DNA from: Prochlorococcus sp. MIT 0603
GTDB taxonomy: Bacteria; Cyanobacteriota; Cyanobacteriia; PCC-6307; Cyanobiaceae
Direction: 5' to 3'
Length of the DNA: 64,000 nt
NCBI RefSeq assembly: GCF_000760215.1
Contig: NZ_JNAW01000002.1
Coordinates: 404,300 to 468,299, forward strand
Shown here one piece after another: positions 19,621 through 27,430 of this stretch (within the stretch, counting starts at the first letter, position 1; every line of letters starts with the position of its first letter). A program made the translations under genes and the position numbers. The notes under the pieces are model-generated. The model did not search any database and had not been told where the DNA came from. It saw nothing but the letters and a program-made list of their open reading frames with translations.

Positions 19621-20229
19621 ATGAATGTAAAAAGAATTAGATTAGATTCTGGCTTAGATCTCAAAGATTCACTAGAGAGTCTCAGTAGGGATTCTAATAT
19701 TAATGGATTTATATTAGGAGTTGTAGGAGACCTTTCTAAAGCAACTATACAATGTCCTGGAAATAATAAAGCAAGTACTTTGAATGGTCATCTGGAAATA
19801 ATATCTTTAAATGGTTCTTTATCCTCTGGTTCAGTACATTTACACTTAAGTGTTTCCGATGGTGAATGTCATGTTTGGGGAGGGCATTTAGAAAGCGGTT
19901 CTATTGTTCATAAAGGAGCAGATATATTAATTGGTTTGTTGCAAGAGCAATCATCTCTAGCTGAGAATATTACAACTTCTATAAATAACGATGTTGCTTC
20001 GCCACTGCAAGTTGCAGTATTACCTAATTGCCCTTGGTCTAAAAGGATTATTAGATTACTATCGTCCGGAGAAATACCCTATAATATAATTAGTGTAGAA
20101 GAAGAATCCACTTTTATAAACATAAAAAATATCACAGGAAGTTCAACTTTTCCTCAGGTTTTTATTAAAGGAAAGTATATTGGTGGTTATGATCAATTTC
20201 TCAAACTTTATACCTCAGGTCAGCTATAA
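19621..20229 (+). CDS. PPC/DUF296 domain fused to a glutaredoxin-like domain
   Basis: A 202-residue two-domain protein. Residues 1-115 form a PPC (DUF296) domain with the conserved histidine cluster VHLHLSVSDGECHVWGGHLE (His 73, 75, 84, 89), which in this family binds metal or supports trimerisation. Residues 128-202 look like a monothiol glutaredoxin: NCPWS (Cys137), the cis-proline segment STFPQVFIKG and GGYDQF. The PPC part is related to plant AT-hook proteins, but no AT-hook is present. Two more plus-strand genes follow closely. Confidence 0.78.
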   Translation: MNVKRIRLDSGLDLKDSLESLSRDSNINGFILGVVGDLSKATIQCPGNNKASTLNGHLEIISLNGSLSSGSVHLHLSVSDGECHVWGGHLESGSIVHKGADILIGLLQEQSSLAENITTSINNDVASPLQVAVLPNCPWSKRIIRLLSSGEIPYNIISVEEESTFINIKNITGSSTFPQVFIKGKYIGGYDQFLKLYTSGQL

Positions 20230-20237
20230 TAAACTAA

Positions 20238-20468
20238 ATGAATATCATATCTTTCTTTGAAAAAAGTAATAAATACTGGAAACTGAAACCATTTTGGTGC
20301 AAGCCTTTCTCAATTATAATTACTGGCATTTTTATTTTGATTATTGGCTTCAAAATTTTTTCAATGTTTTGGATTAGGACAATCATATCTTTAATTATTT
20401 TTTCATGGTGGGCTCTTTTCTTGATTATTGCACCATATTCCTATGACCAAATAGAATTACCTGATTAA
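20238..20468 (+). CDS. Small conserved cyanobacterial membrane protein
   Basis: A 76-residue protein with two membrane helices (about residues 24-44 and 47-66) preceded by YWKLKPFWCKPFSIIITG. This W-x-KP-x-WC-x-PWSI-like pattern resembles a small cyanobacterial membrane family (possibly DUF6737; uncertain). It starts nine bases after the PPC-glutaredoxin gene and ends eight bases before the acetyltransferase gene, so an operon is likely. Confidence 0.7.
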   Translation: MNIISFFEKSNKYWKLKPFWCKPFSIIITGIFILIIGFKIFSMFWIRTIISLIIFSWWALFLIIAPYSYDQIELPD

Positions 20469-20475
20469 CATTTAA

Positions 20476-21363
20476 ATGAAGACCAATTTTTATATTAGAC
20501 CATTAGAAGAAATTGACATTAATACAGTTACATATTGGGCTCGTAATGAGGGCTTTGCTCCTGGTCTTGAGGACGTTAACATTTATAAAAATACTGATAC
20601 TCAAGGTCTGTGGATAGGGGCTTTAGATTCTCAACCAATAGGCTGCATAGCAGGAGTAAAATATAATTCCAATTATGGATTCCTTGGACTATTTATTGTA
20701 GATCAACCTTATAGAGGTAGAGGATATGGCCTACAACTTTGGAAGCATGTAATTCATCACTTGGACGATATTTCTTGTTTAGGATTAGAAGCAGCACCTA
20801 ATAGAATTACAGATTATGAATCTTGGGGCTTTAAAACCTCTTCTATAACTACTCGTTGGGAACTAAATAGTGCACCTTGCATATCTGCATTGAAAAACTT
20901 CTCATATAATGTAGATAAATATATGCTTTTAGAAGGCAATCAAATACCACCTAATATAATCACTAATTATGATAAAAATAAGGAAAACACACCTAGACCC
21001 CATTTCCTATCTAATTGGTTAAATCATAAGTCTGGAACTGTCATAGCAATAGTAGATCATTCTGGGGAATGCGTTGCTTTTTGCCGTATTAGGCCTTGTC
21101 TTTTGAAAAATGGTATTGGTTATAGAATTGGCCCACTTGTTGCTGATAGTTCTCTGTTAGCTAAATTAATTCTAAAACATCTTGTATTGAGATATCAGGG
21201 TACGATATTAATCGATTCACCTGGTATAAATATTAAAGCTAATAAGTTATTTAGGTCTTTAGGTTCCAGTTCTATATCTTATACGGTAAGAATGTATAAA
21301 GGCAGTCAACCATCTATTTCGATGAATGAGATCTATGGTCTAGCTTGCCTTGAACTTGGATAA
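20476..21363 (+). CDS. GNAT-family N-acetyltransferase
   Basis: A 295-residue acetyltransferase. The N-terminal GNAT fold holds the acetyl-CoA loop as YRGRGYGLQLWKHV (R/Q-x-x-G-x-G/A) near residue 80. The C-terminal half, from about residue 180 (SGTVIAIVDHSGECVAFCRI), looks like a second, degenerate GNAT-like domain of the YitH/HolE type. The substrate is unknown. Confidence 0.82.
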   Translation: MKTNFYIRPLEEIDINTVTYWARNEGFAPGLEDVNIYKNTDTQGLWIGALDSQPIGCIAGVKYNSNYGFLGLFIVDQPYRGRGYGLQLWKHVIHHLDDISCLGLEAAPNRITDYESWGFKTSSITTRWELNSAPCISALKNFSYNVDKYMLLEGNQIPPNIITNYDKNKENTPRPHFLSNWLNHKSGTVIAIVDHSGECVAFCRIRPCLLKNGIGYRIGPLVADSSLLAKLILKHLVLRYQGTILIDSPGINIKANKLFRSLGSSSISYTVRMYKGSQPSISMNEIYGLACLELG

Positions 21364-21374
21364 TCTATACTACA

Positions 21375-21581
21375 TTATTGTGTTCTGGCTTCACTCTTAT
21401 TGCGCAAGATTATCTTTTCTTTATTAAGTTCTTGTTCTAATTGTTGTATTAACTTAGAAACAAGTGATTGAAACTCTGGTTGACAACCTTTGAATGCTGC
21501 TTTATGACGTATCGATTCATTTCTAGTGCGTAAGTCAGTTAACATTAACTGCAATGAATCGATTATTGGGTTGGTCTCCAT
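21375..21581 (-). CDS. Conserved small helical protein
   Basis: A 68-residue protein, mostly alpha-helical and charged, with one cysteine (KGCQPEF). I do not recognise a family. It lies five bases downstream of the SDR gene stop on the same strand and is convergent with the acetyltransferase gene, so it is probably the last gene of a two-gene unit. Confidence 0.6.
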   Translation of the reverse strand: METNPIIDSLQLMLTDLRTRNESIRHKAAFKGCQPEFQSLVSKLIQQLEQELNKEKIILRNKSEARTQ

Positions 21582-21586
21582 TGAAT

Positions 21587-22279
21587 TTATGCTTCGATTG
21601 GTTCTTCTACATTTATATTAAAGCTTTGAATAGCTTTTTTCATAGTTATTTTCTGATTTTCTTCATTACTAGTTACTTCTATAATAGTGCCGATTGCTTC
21701 CTTTGTATTTAGCGCCTCTATGCAACTCTTTGCAACTAGTCTTCTAGGGATAGATCCTTCGTCTTGTGAATTGCTTTTTGTATATAGTATAGATTGTTTC
21801 TCTAGATTATCTTCATCTTCTTTAAGTCCGCCAGGTCTGATTATTGTCCAATCAATCCCACTGTTTATAACTTTACTCTCACCAAATTTTTTCCATAAGA
21901 GAATTAAGCCAAAAAGATTAAGCGGATGAAATAATTTCCCAACACATAATGAACTAACAAGAATAATCCTTTTAACCCCATTCTTCTTGCAACTTTCGAC
22001 TTGATTATTAACTCCTAGGGCATCAACTCTAGATGGACCTGTTAAATCTATATTAGCTCTAGCACCTGTGGCAATTATTAATACATCTATACCTTTAAGG
22101 GCATCATTTAATTCGTCACTATTAAATAAAGATAACCTGATTGTTTTACACGAAGATAATGAATTTGGTATAACGGAATCTTTTCTTACTATTAGGCTAA
22201 CATCATTTTTGTTCTTCAGTGCCTCTTCTGCGATTCTATATCCAGTTTTACCTGATGCACCACTTACAGCAATTTTCAT
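21587..22279 (-). CDS. Atypical SDR NAD(P)-binding oxidoreductase
   Basis: A 230-residue Rossmann-fold protein of the atypical short-chain dehydrogenase type (NAD(P)H-binding, DUF2867/YwnB-like). The cofactor loop is VSGASGKTGYRIAEE at the N-terminus, and VKRIILVSSLCVGKLFHPL and DWTIIRPGGLKEDEDN are typical. Many cyanobacterial and plastid homologues are annotated only as sugar-epimerase-like. No specific substrate can be named. Confidence 0.82.
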   Translation of the reverse strand: MKIAVSGASGKTGYRIAEEALKNKNDVSLIVRKDSVIPNSLSSCKTIRLSLFNSDELNDALKGIDVLIIATGARANIDLTGPSRVDALGVNNQVESCKKNGVKRIILVSSLCVGKLFHPLNLFGLILLWKKFGESKVINSGIDWTIIRPGGLKEDEDNLEKQSILYTKSNSQDEGSIPRRLVAKSCIEALNTKEAIGTIIEVTSNEENQKITMKKAIQSFNINVEEPIEA

Positions 22280-22351
22280 ATTAAAATTTATAGGTGTAAT
22301 TATTATATCCTTTTTAGTTTTAAAGTTATTGAAGATTTGAAAAGATTCTAT

Positions 22352-23005
22352 TTAAGCTTTTGTGTGTATAAAAGGTTTTTTTCTTAGTGGGTACAGTTCT
22401 TTGCATATATCACATCTAGTCCCATCACAGCCTCTTGCTGAGCAATAAGCCCGACCATAATAAATTATCTGAAGATGTAATTTGTTCCATTTTTCTTTTG
22501 GGAAAATTTTTTTGAGGTCTTTTTCAGTTTCCCTTACATTTTTGCCTGAGGTTAACCCCCACCTTTGCGCCAGCCTATGAATATGAGTATCTACAGGAAA
22601 TGATGGCACTCCAAATGCTTGAGCCATAACCACACTTGCTGTTTTATGGCCAACACCTGGCAATGATTCAAGAAGACTAAGTTCCTTTGGTACTTCATTT
22701 TGATATTTATTTAGGATTATTTTCGATAATTTAAATATGTTCTTAGCTTTTGTATTTGCAAGACCAAGTTGTTTGATGTATGAGTAAATATGTTTTTCTC
22801 CTAGCTTATATAAATCTTTTGCACTATTACCATGTTTAAACAACTCAGGAGTCAACTCGTTTACTTTCTTGTCAGTGGATTGTGCACTTAGTAATACTGA
22901 TACAAGAAGCGTGAATGCATTATTGTGATATAAAGGTATTGGAGGGTTAGGAAAAGTTTCATCTAGTCTGTGAATTATTAATTTAGATCTTTGAATTCTG
23001 TTCAT
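22352..23005 (-). CDS. nth: Endonuclease III, base-excision DNA glycosylase
   Basis: Bifunctional glycosylase/AP lyase that removes oxidised pyrimidines. The helix-hairpin-helix LLESLPGVGHKTASVVM has the catalytic Lys121, and the catalytic Asp139 follows in PVDTHIHRL. The C-terminal 4Fe-4S region is unusual: cysteines at 188, 193, 198 and 201 (C-x4-C-x4-C-x2-C) rather than the usual C-x6-C-x2-C-x5-C. It has 217 residues and is divergent from the ABC ATPase gene, with a 20-base gap. Confidence 0.94.
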   Translation of the reverse strand: MNRIQRSKLIIHRLDETFPNPPIPLYHNNAFTLLVSVLLSAQSTDKKVNELTPELFKHGNSAKDLYKLGEKHIYSYIKQLGLANTKAKNIFKLSKIILNKYQNEVPKELSLLESLPGVGHKTASVVMAQAFGVPSFPVDTHIHRLAQRWGLTSGKNVRETEKDLKKIFPKEKWNKLHLQIIYYGRAYCSARGCDGTRCDICKELYPLRKKPFIHTKA

Positions 23006-23025
23006 CTTTTTTATGCTTTTAAATT

Positions 23026-24090
23026 GTGAAAGAAGTACACCTGCAAATTACTGACCTTAGTCATCACTATGGAGATATTACTAGTAACGAGCTTTCTTTA
23101 AATTCTATAAATTTATCTCTATATAAAGGTGAACTTCTTGGCTTGTTAGGTCCTTCAGGTTGCGGCAAAACGACATTATTACGATTGATTGCTGGGTTTG
23201 AGACGCCTACTCAAGGCTCCATATCAATTGATAACCAAGTTATTTCATCATCTATTTATACTTGCCCTCCTGAAAAGAGAGGCATAGGTATGGTTTTCCA
23301 GGATTATGCACTTTTCCCTCATTTGGATGTTTGGAATAATATTTGTTTTGGATTAAAGCCTTCCCAAGATAAAAGTAGAGCCTACTGGCTTCTTGAATTA
23401 CTTGGTCTAAATGACTTGCAGAAAAGATATCCACATGAATTATCAGGAGGACAACGCCAACGACTCGGACTTGCAAGAGCATTAGCTCCTGGAACTTCTT
23501 TAGTGCTATTGGATGAACCTTTTAGCAGCCTAGATGTAGAAGTACGGTATAGATTAAGAAATCAATTAAGCGATGTTTTGAAAACTTGTTCGGCCACCGC
23601 GATTTTAGTAACACATGACCCTCAAGAAGCACTTGGTATATGTGATCGTGTAGCAGTAATGCGTGCAGGTGTTATTCATCAATGCTCGACCCCTCTTGAT
23701 TTACTAACAAATCCAGATACTCCTTTCATTGGACATTTTGTATCTCAAAATAATTTAGTTAAAATACATTTGAAAAATGGTTCATATAGCTCACCATTTG
23801 GAGATATTTTGGTCCAGACACATCTTCTTAAGTCTCCACCTCATACCCTAATGTTTGATGAAATATCGCTAGAGCTATTTCCATCGCCCGAAGGTAAAGC
23901 TATCATTAAAGGAAAGGAGTTTAATAATACAAACTGGATTTTTCGTGTTCAATATGATGATCAAGTCCTTAGAGTCTCATCACCTTTAGATTCTGATATG
24001 CAAATTGGTGATAGTTGCAAGATTAAGTTTATTTCTGGTAAATATGGTTATCTTTTCCCTGGTTGCATATCATGTGTTCTTAAATCATAA
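23026..24090 (+). CDS. ABC transporter ATPase, Fe3+/sulfate/spermidine type
   Basis: A 354-residue ATPase of the FbpC/CysA/PotA group. Motifs are Walker A LLGPSGCGKTTLLR, Q-loop MVFQDYALFPH, signature LSGGQRQRLGLARAL, Walker B LVLLDEPFSSLD and the switch histidine in ILVTHDPQEAL. The C-terminal about 110 residues form a TOBE-like regulatory region. It is most like the iron(III) importer ATPase (FutC/FbpC), and a ferritin lies downstream, but no permease or binding protein is in this window, so iron specificity is inference. The start is a GTG at 23026. Confidence 0.85.
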   Translation: MKEVHLQITDLSHHYGDITSNELSLNSINLSLYKGELLGLLGPSGCGKTTLLRLIAGFETPTQGSISIDNQVISSSIYTCPPEKRGIGMVFQDYALFPHLDVWNNICFGLKPSQDKSRAYWLLELLGLNDLQKRYPHELSGGQRQRLGLARALAPGTSLVLLDEPFSSLDVEVRYRLRNQLSDVLKTCSATAILVTHDPQEALGICDRVAVMRAGVIHQCSTPLDLLTNPDTPFIGHFVSQNNLVKIHLKNGSYSSPFGDILVQTHLLKSPPHTLMFDEISLELFPSPEGKAIIKGKEFNNTNWIFRVQYDDQVLRVSSPLDSDMQIGDSCKIKFISGKYGYLFPGCISCVLKS

Positions 24091-24122
24091 AAAGAAGTTG
24101 ATTTGTTGGTTAGGGATATGAT

Positions 24123-24263
24123 TTATCTGCCACATTGACATTTTCCACCTTTCCAATTTGAGCATTTAGAGCGTTTACATTTTTTCTTTTTATTAATATA
24201 AAACAAGTCTTTTTTATATAGCAAACAGTATTTGTCTTTACTTTTATCATCTATACTATACAA
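24123..24263 (-). CDS. Candidate 46-residue cysteine-rich small protein
   Basis: In the 330-base gap before ferritin, a minus-strand frame from a TTG at 24263 encodes a lysine-rich protein. Its C-terminal half is KCKRSKCSNWKGGKCQCGR, with cysteines spaced C-x4-C-x7-C-x-C, and one further cysteine lies at residue 13. This looks like a small metal-binding peptide, but there is no ATG in frame. An ATG-initiated 46-codon frame (24110-24250) overlaps it in another phase without the cysteine pattern. Only one, or neither, is likely real. Confidence 0.3.
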   Translation of the reverse strand: MYSIDDKSKDKYCLLYKKDLFYINKKKKCKRSKCSNWKGGKCQCGR

Positions 24264-24274
24264 AATCTTTCATG

Positions 24275-24293
24275 GCAATTGAGATTCATTATC
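24275..24293. promoter_or_regulatory. Fur-box-like sequence upstream of ferritin
   Basis: The minus-strand 19-mer GATAATGAATCTCAATTGC matches the classical Fur consensus GATAATGATAATCATTATC at 13 of 19 positions by hand alignment, with the left half exact over eight bases. It lies about 125 bases upstream of ferritin and about 12 bases upstream of the candidate cysteine-rich frame on the other strand. In this AT-rich genome partial matches are expected, so it is a candidate only. Confidence 0.3.
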
Positions 24294-24417
24294 ATATTCG
24301 AATTAACCTTTTACGACCTATTGTATGTATTTTTATAATTACCTTGTATCATTTGTATATGCATTCATCTGAAGGAGTCCTTTGGTTGTTTGTTTAATCG
24401 CTTCATGATTATTCAAC

Positions 24418-24975
24418 ATGACTGAGACCATACTGAATAAGCTGAACCTCAGCTCAAGTCCAGCAGGCCGTGCAATAGCTCAGCCTATGGACTCTCATTT
24501 GATAGAACTTCTTTATCAGCATTTAACCATTGAGAGGAATGCAAGCGCACAGTATTTTGCAATCTCAATTTGGTTTGCAGAAAGAGATCTAACTGGATTT
24601 GCAGAATTTTTCAAACAGGAGTCTTTCGATGAACACGAACATGCTTGTAATATTGCCAATTATTTAGTAGCGAGAGGCCAAACGGTAGTTCTTCATGATA
24701 TTTCAGCTCCAAAACAGCAATGGTCATCTATAGAGGAAGTAATAGCTGATTCTTTTCAAATGGAAGCAGATGTAACAACATCTATTCATCAGCTCTATTC
24801 ATCTGCAGAGAGATCGAATGACACAAGAACAACAGTCTTTTTAGACCCTATTATTGAAGCACAAATAAAATCAGAAGATACTTTTGCGCATATATTATCT
24901 AGAGTTCAGTTTGCAGATAATCAACCATCAGCATTATTAATAATAGATGGCGAATTTAATACTAATAAGAATTAA
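24418..24975 (+). CDS. Bacterial non-heme ferritin
   Basis: Iron-storage ferritin of 185 residues. The ferroxidase ligands are placed as in the family: E39 and Y46 in TIERNASAQYF, E72 and H75 in FDEHEHA, E116 in QMEAD, and Q149 in EAQIKSED. It stores Fe(III) in a 24-subunit cage, buffering iron needed for photosystem I. The neighbours are an iron-type ABC ATPase upstream and, convergent, a CRP-family regulator operon. The start is the ATG at 24418. Confidence 0.92.
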   Translation: MTETILNKLNLSSSPAGRAIAQPMDSHLIELLYQHLTIERNASAQYFAISIWFAERDLTGFAEFFKQESFDEHEHACNIANYLVARGQTVVLHDISAPKQQWSSIEEVIADSFQMEADVTTSIHQLYSSAERSNDTRTTVFLDPIIEAQIKSEDTFAHILSRVQFADNQPSALLIIDGEFNTNKN

Positions 24976-24995
24976 GTAATGTTTTTTATTTAGAC

Positions 24996-25259
24996 CTAAA
25001 GAGGTCTGTTACATAATTCATATAAGAACAATTTTGAGATGCTTGATTGAAATTTACTCCTGAACTGTTCTGATATATCTATTAACTCAAGCCTTCTTTG
25101 TTTCAATGAGATTATTTCATTTAAAAGTCTCTCCCTAAGTATTTTATCCTTTGAATTTTGCAAGGAGATAGTTACAGTTTTATATCTATGACGTATATAT
25201 TCAATCTCCCTACAGAGGCTTCCTATTAGTGAATCTGAAATTGTTAGTGATTTATTCAT
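24996..25259 (-). CDS. Small coiled-coil hypothetical protein
   Basis: An 87-residue, charged, mostly helical protein (IEYIRHRYKTVTISLQNSKD...) without a recognised domain. It begins five bases after the stop of the CRP-family regulator gene on the same strand, so the two are very likely cotranscribed and may be functionally linked. Confidence 0.6.
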   Translation of the reverse strand: MNKSLTISDSLIGSLCREIEYIRHRYKTVTISLQNSKDKILRERLLNEIISLKQRRLELIDISEQFRSKFQSSISKLFLYELCNRPL

Positions 25260-25264
25260 ATTAA

Positions 25265-25858
25265 TTATGCTGATAATGGGGATTCTTCTACAAACTCTGG
25301 GGCTAAGCTCAAGGTGCTTTCTCCTGATGGAGCTAGAAGAAGGTCGGCCGACCTAAGTCTGCTGATTAAGCGAGTTGATGTGACACGAGTTGAGCCAATT
25401 AGTTCGCCTATCCTCTCGTGAGTCAACCTAAAAGGAAGTTGGCACCAATCTCCACATCTTCTACCTAATCTATTTACTAGTAAAGCAAATAATGCTTGTA
25501 GCCTTTGTTCTGCATTACCTAGGTGTCTAATTCTTAGAAGTTGAAGTGTCCATTCGTTAACTGCGTCAAAACCATTTGCTTCAGAGGCTTCTGTATCACT
25601 TCTAAAGCAAAGTTGAGTAAGAGCCTCAACACAAATGCCTTCACTGCAGAGCCTGTCAGTTCTGAGTTGGTCACCTGATTGAAGGAATGCAAGAGTCATA
25701 CCTTCAGTCTCTTCACAAGGACAATAGACTCTTGCGATTCCATCAATTACTTCTAGACAAGAACCTCCAGTTCTAGCTGATGGATCAATCAATACTGTTT
25801 GGCCTACGGACAATCTGACTTTAGGCACCGGACCGTCTGGCAAGAAACGATAATTCAT
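25265..25858 (-). CDS. CRP/FNR-family transcriptional regulator
   Basis: A 197-residue transcription factor with a shortened N-terminal beta-barrel sensor domain (residues 10-90) containing several cysteines (CPCEE, RLCSEGICVEA), a dimerisation helix near 105-130 and a C-terminal winged helix (FRLTHERIGELIGSTRVTST). It lacks a recognisable cAMP-binding signature, so the ligand is unknown; the cysteines could sense redox or metal, which is inference. It sits between ferritin and an antenna gene. Its upstream region holds a dyad and a long inverted repeat. Confidence 0.88.
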   Translation of the reverse strand: MNYRFLPDGPVPKVRLSVGQTVLIDPSARTGGSCLEVIDGIARVYCPCEETEGMTLAFLQSGDQLRTDRLCSEGICVEALTQLCFRSDTEASEANGFDAVNEWTLQLLRIRHLGNAEQRLQALFALLVNRLGRRCGDWCQLPFRLTHERIGELIGSTRVTSTRLISRLRSADLLLAPSGESTLSLAPEFVEESPLSA

Positions 25859-25871
25859 TTACCGGTAGTTG

Positions 25872-25945
25872 CTCTTGCTATTGAGAATAAATATCAACTT
25901 ACACCAGAAGAGCGCTCTTTTGCAATAGATTCTCAATAGCAAGAG
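25872..25945. repeat. Perfect 17-base inverted repeat upstream of the CRP-family gene
   Basis: CTCTTGCTATTGAGAAT at 25872-25888 is exactly repeated as its reverse complement at 25929-25945, with a 40-base spacer. The left arm begins 14 bases upstream of the regulator's ATG (25858), so the structure lies in its leader or promoter. It could be a paired operator or an RNA stem in the 5' leader. There is no T-run, so an intrinsic terminator is unlikely. Confidence 0.6.
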
Positions 25946-25954
25946 GGTACTTGC
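25939..25954. promoter_or_regulatory. CRP-type dyad operator candidate
   Basis: GCAAG-N6-CTTGC at 25939-25954 is a perfect 5-6-5 dyad, the geometry of CRP/FNR-family sites (half-sites with a 6-base spacer), although the half-site differs from E. coli CRP and from NtcA (GTA-N8-TAC). It lies about 85 bases upstream of the CRP-family gene start, consistent with autoregulation. The left arm of the long inverted repeat holds another single half-site. Confidence 0.4.
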
Positions 25955-26071
25955 GATTCTTGTCGTTTTGATCGTCGTATTTGTGATATTTTTTACATCT
26001 TTTGTCTGGAATTCTTTATTTTTGGAGAACATTTATAACTTCCATGAGTAGGCAATTAATGAATTCTGGAT

Positions 26072-26108
26072 AAAAAAAGAGCCTTCTTTTTGAGAAGACT
26101 CTTTTTTT
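26072..26108. terminator. Bidirectional intrinsic terminator downstream of pcb copy 1
   Basis: The hairpin AAAAAAAGAG-c-CTTCT with its complement AGAAG-a-CTCTTTTTTT is flanked by A and T runs on both sides. It lies about 50 bases after the antenna gene stop on the minus strand and shields the CRP-family gene from readthrough. Confidence 0.85.
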
Positions 26109-26156
26109 ATTAAAGCCAAATTTACGCAAAGGTATTAATTTTGGATATTTGGCTGG

Positions 26157-27212
26157 TTAGCCAGCTGTGATTTTAGCGTCTTCCATATTGTCGAACGCCT
26201 TGCCCACTCGCTTGAAGTCAAACCCCATACCTCTCAAGGCATGCCATAGATGTCCTTGAAGGAAGAAGAATCCAAGATAAAAGTGAACATTTGATAGCCA
26301 AGCTCTTGCTGTATGTGCATCGGCAGGCAAATCAGCTGTATCTACAAAATAAGGAGCAAACTCAAACTTAAGACTTAGAACCTCTCCATAGAGATCTGTT
26401 GGATAGATAGTAGTATTTGATGCGCACCAAAATGCTGCAACAAATGCACAATAAGCAACACCAGCTAAGGAGTAAGAGAGAACAGATTCAGCTGATAGAA
26501 GACCCTTCCCTTTAAATTCGGTGTATGTTCCATATTGTTTTGTAGCAATATGAAAAGCACCACCAATAATTAGGAAAAATGCTAGGAATGCATGCCCGCC
26601 CATTACATCTTCCAAACTATTAATAGTTAAGAAGTCAGCCTGATGGTTCCATATCATCCCAAGATCTAGGTTGTACTGAATTGTCCTAGTAACACCTTGA
26701 GCACTATCGTAGATTCCATGGATTCTTGCCCATTCAACGAATTGTATGTTTCCAAGGCCCAGGAAAATCAAGTGATGCCCGAGAATAAAAGTCAGCCTGT
26801 CTGGATCATCCCATTCAAAGTCAAACTTTTTAGCTCTTGAACCATCAGGATAATTCCCAAGATCCCCTTCATATCTCATCGAATGTAAAAGGCCACCGGC
26901 CCCAAGCACTCCAGAGAAAATCAGATGTAATACAGCTATGACAGTACAACCATATGGTTCTGTAATAACACCATTTGATACTCCACCAATGCCAAGACCA
27001 GCTAGATGAGGAAGGCAAATAAGGTTTTGATTGCCCATCGGCAATGATGAGTCATAACGAGCGAGTTCAAAGAGAGTAAAAGCTCCAGCCCAGAACATCA
27101 TCAAACCAGCATGTGCTGCATGGGCTGCGATGAATTTTCCTGAACGGTTCGTCGTCCCTGAGTTGCCCGCATACCAAGCGTAAGTAACGTTTGGGTTCCC
27201 GTAGGTCTGCAC
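26157..27212 (-). CDS. pcb: Prochlorophyte chlorophyll a/b-binding antenna protein, copy 1
   Basis: A 351-residue Pcb protein of the CP43/IsiA superfamily: six membrane helices that bind divinyl chlorophyll a and b and form an antenna around a photosystem. The conserved start MQTYGNPNVTYAWYAG uses a GTG codon. Helix histidines are seen in AAHAAHAGLM, ICLPHLAGLG, ILGHHLIFLG, WNHQADF and GFFFLQGHLWHALRG. It lacks the large lumenal loop of CP43. The neighbouring CRP-type regulator and ferritin suggest an iron-responsive copy, comparable to the iron-induced PcbC of strain SS120; that is inference. Confidence 0.95.
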   Translation of the reverse strand: MQTYGNPNVTYAWYAGNSGTTNRSGKFIAAHAAHAGLMMFWAGAFTLFELARYDSSLPMGNQNLICLPHLAGLGIGGVSNGVITEPYGCTVIAVLHLIFSGVLGAGGLLHSMRYEGDLGNYPDGSRAKKFDFEWDDPDRLTFILGHHLIFLGLGNIQFVEWARIHGIYDSAQGVTRTIQYNLDLGMIWNHQADFLTINSLEDVMGGHAFLAFFLIIGGAFHIATKQYGTYTEFKGKGLLSAESVLSYSLAGVAYCAFVAAFWCASNTTIYPTDLYGEVLSLKFEFAPYFVDTADLPADAHTARAWLSNVHFYLGFFFLQGHLWHALRGMGFDFKRVGKAFDNMEDAKITAG

Positions 27213-27300
27213 GAGAGAAATTTTTAAAGGCTCTATTAAATTATTGGACTCTTAAAGAACTGAGTAATCGCATTTCACATTGCTTATTACTAATGTAGCT

Positions 27301-27306
27301 TTTATA
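27301..27306 (-). promoter_or_regulatory. Candidate -10 element for pcb copy 1
   Basis: TATAAA on the minus strand (27306 down to 27301) would place a transcript start near 27294 and a leader of about 80 bases before the GTG at 27212. No clear -35 box is seen. The spacing resembles that proposed for the other pcb gene. The 27213-27430 gap between divergent genes holds nothing else that I can support. Confidence 0.3.
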
Positions 27307-27430
27307 CTTGATTTTGTATTCATCTGCTACTTCCTATGTCTAATATTTGATAAGTGTATGTTAATTGATACTCTTATAGAATTATTTTAACAACCTTCCG
27401 TTTATTCCAAACCGTTTTTTTTTTTTAGAT

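Noticed and set aside
24992-25007. Hairpin AGACCT-AAAG-AGGTCT between ferritin and the next convergent gene
   Set aside because: Overlaps the stop codon of the minus-strand gene and has no T-run after it on either strand, so a terminator call is not supported.
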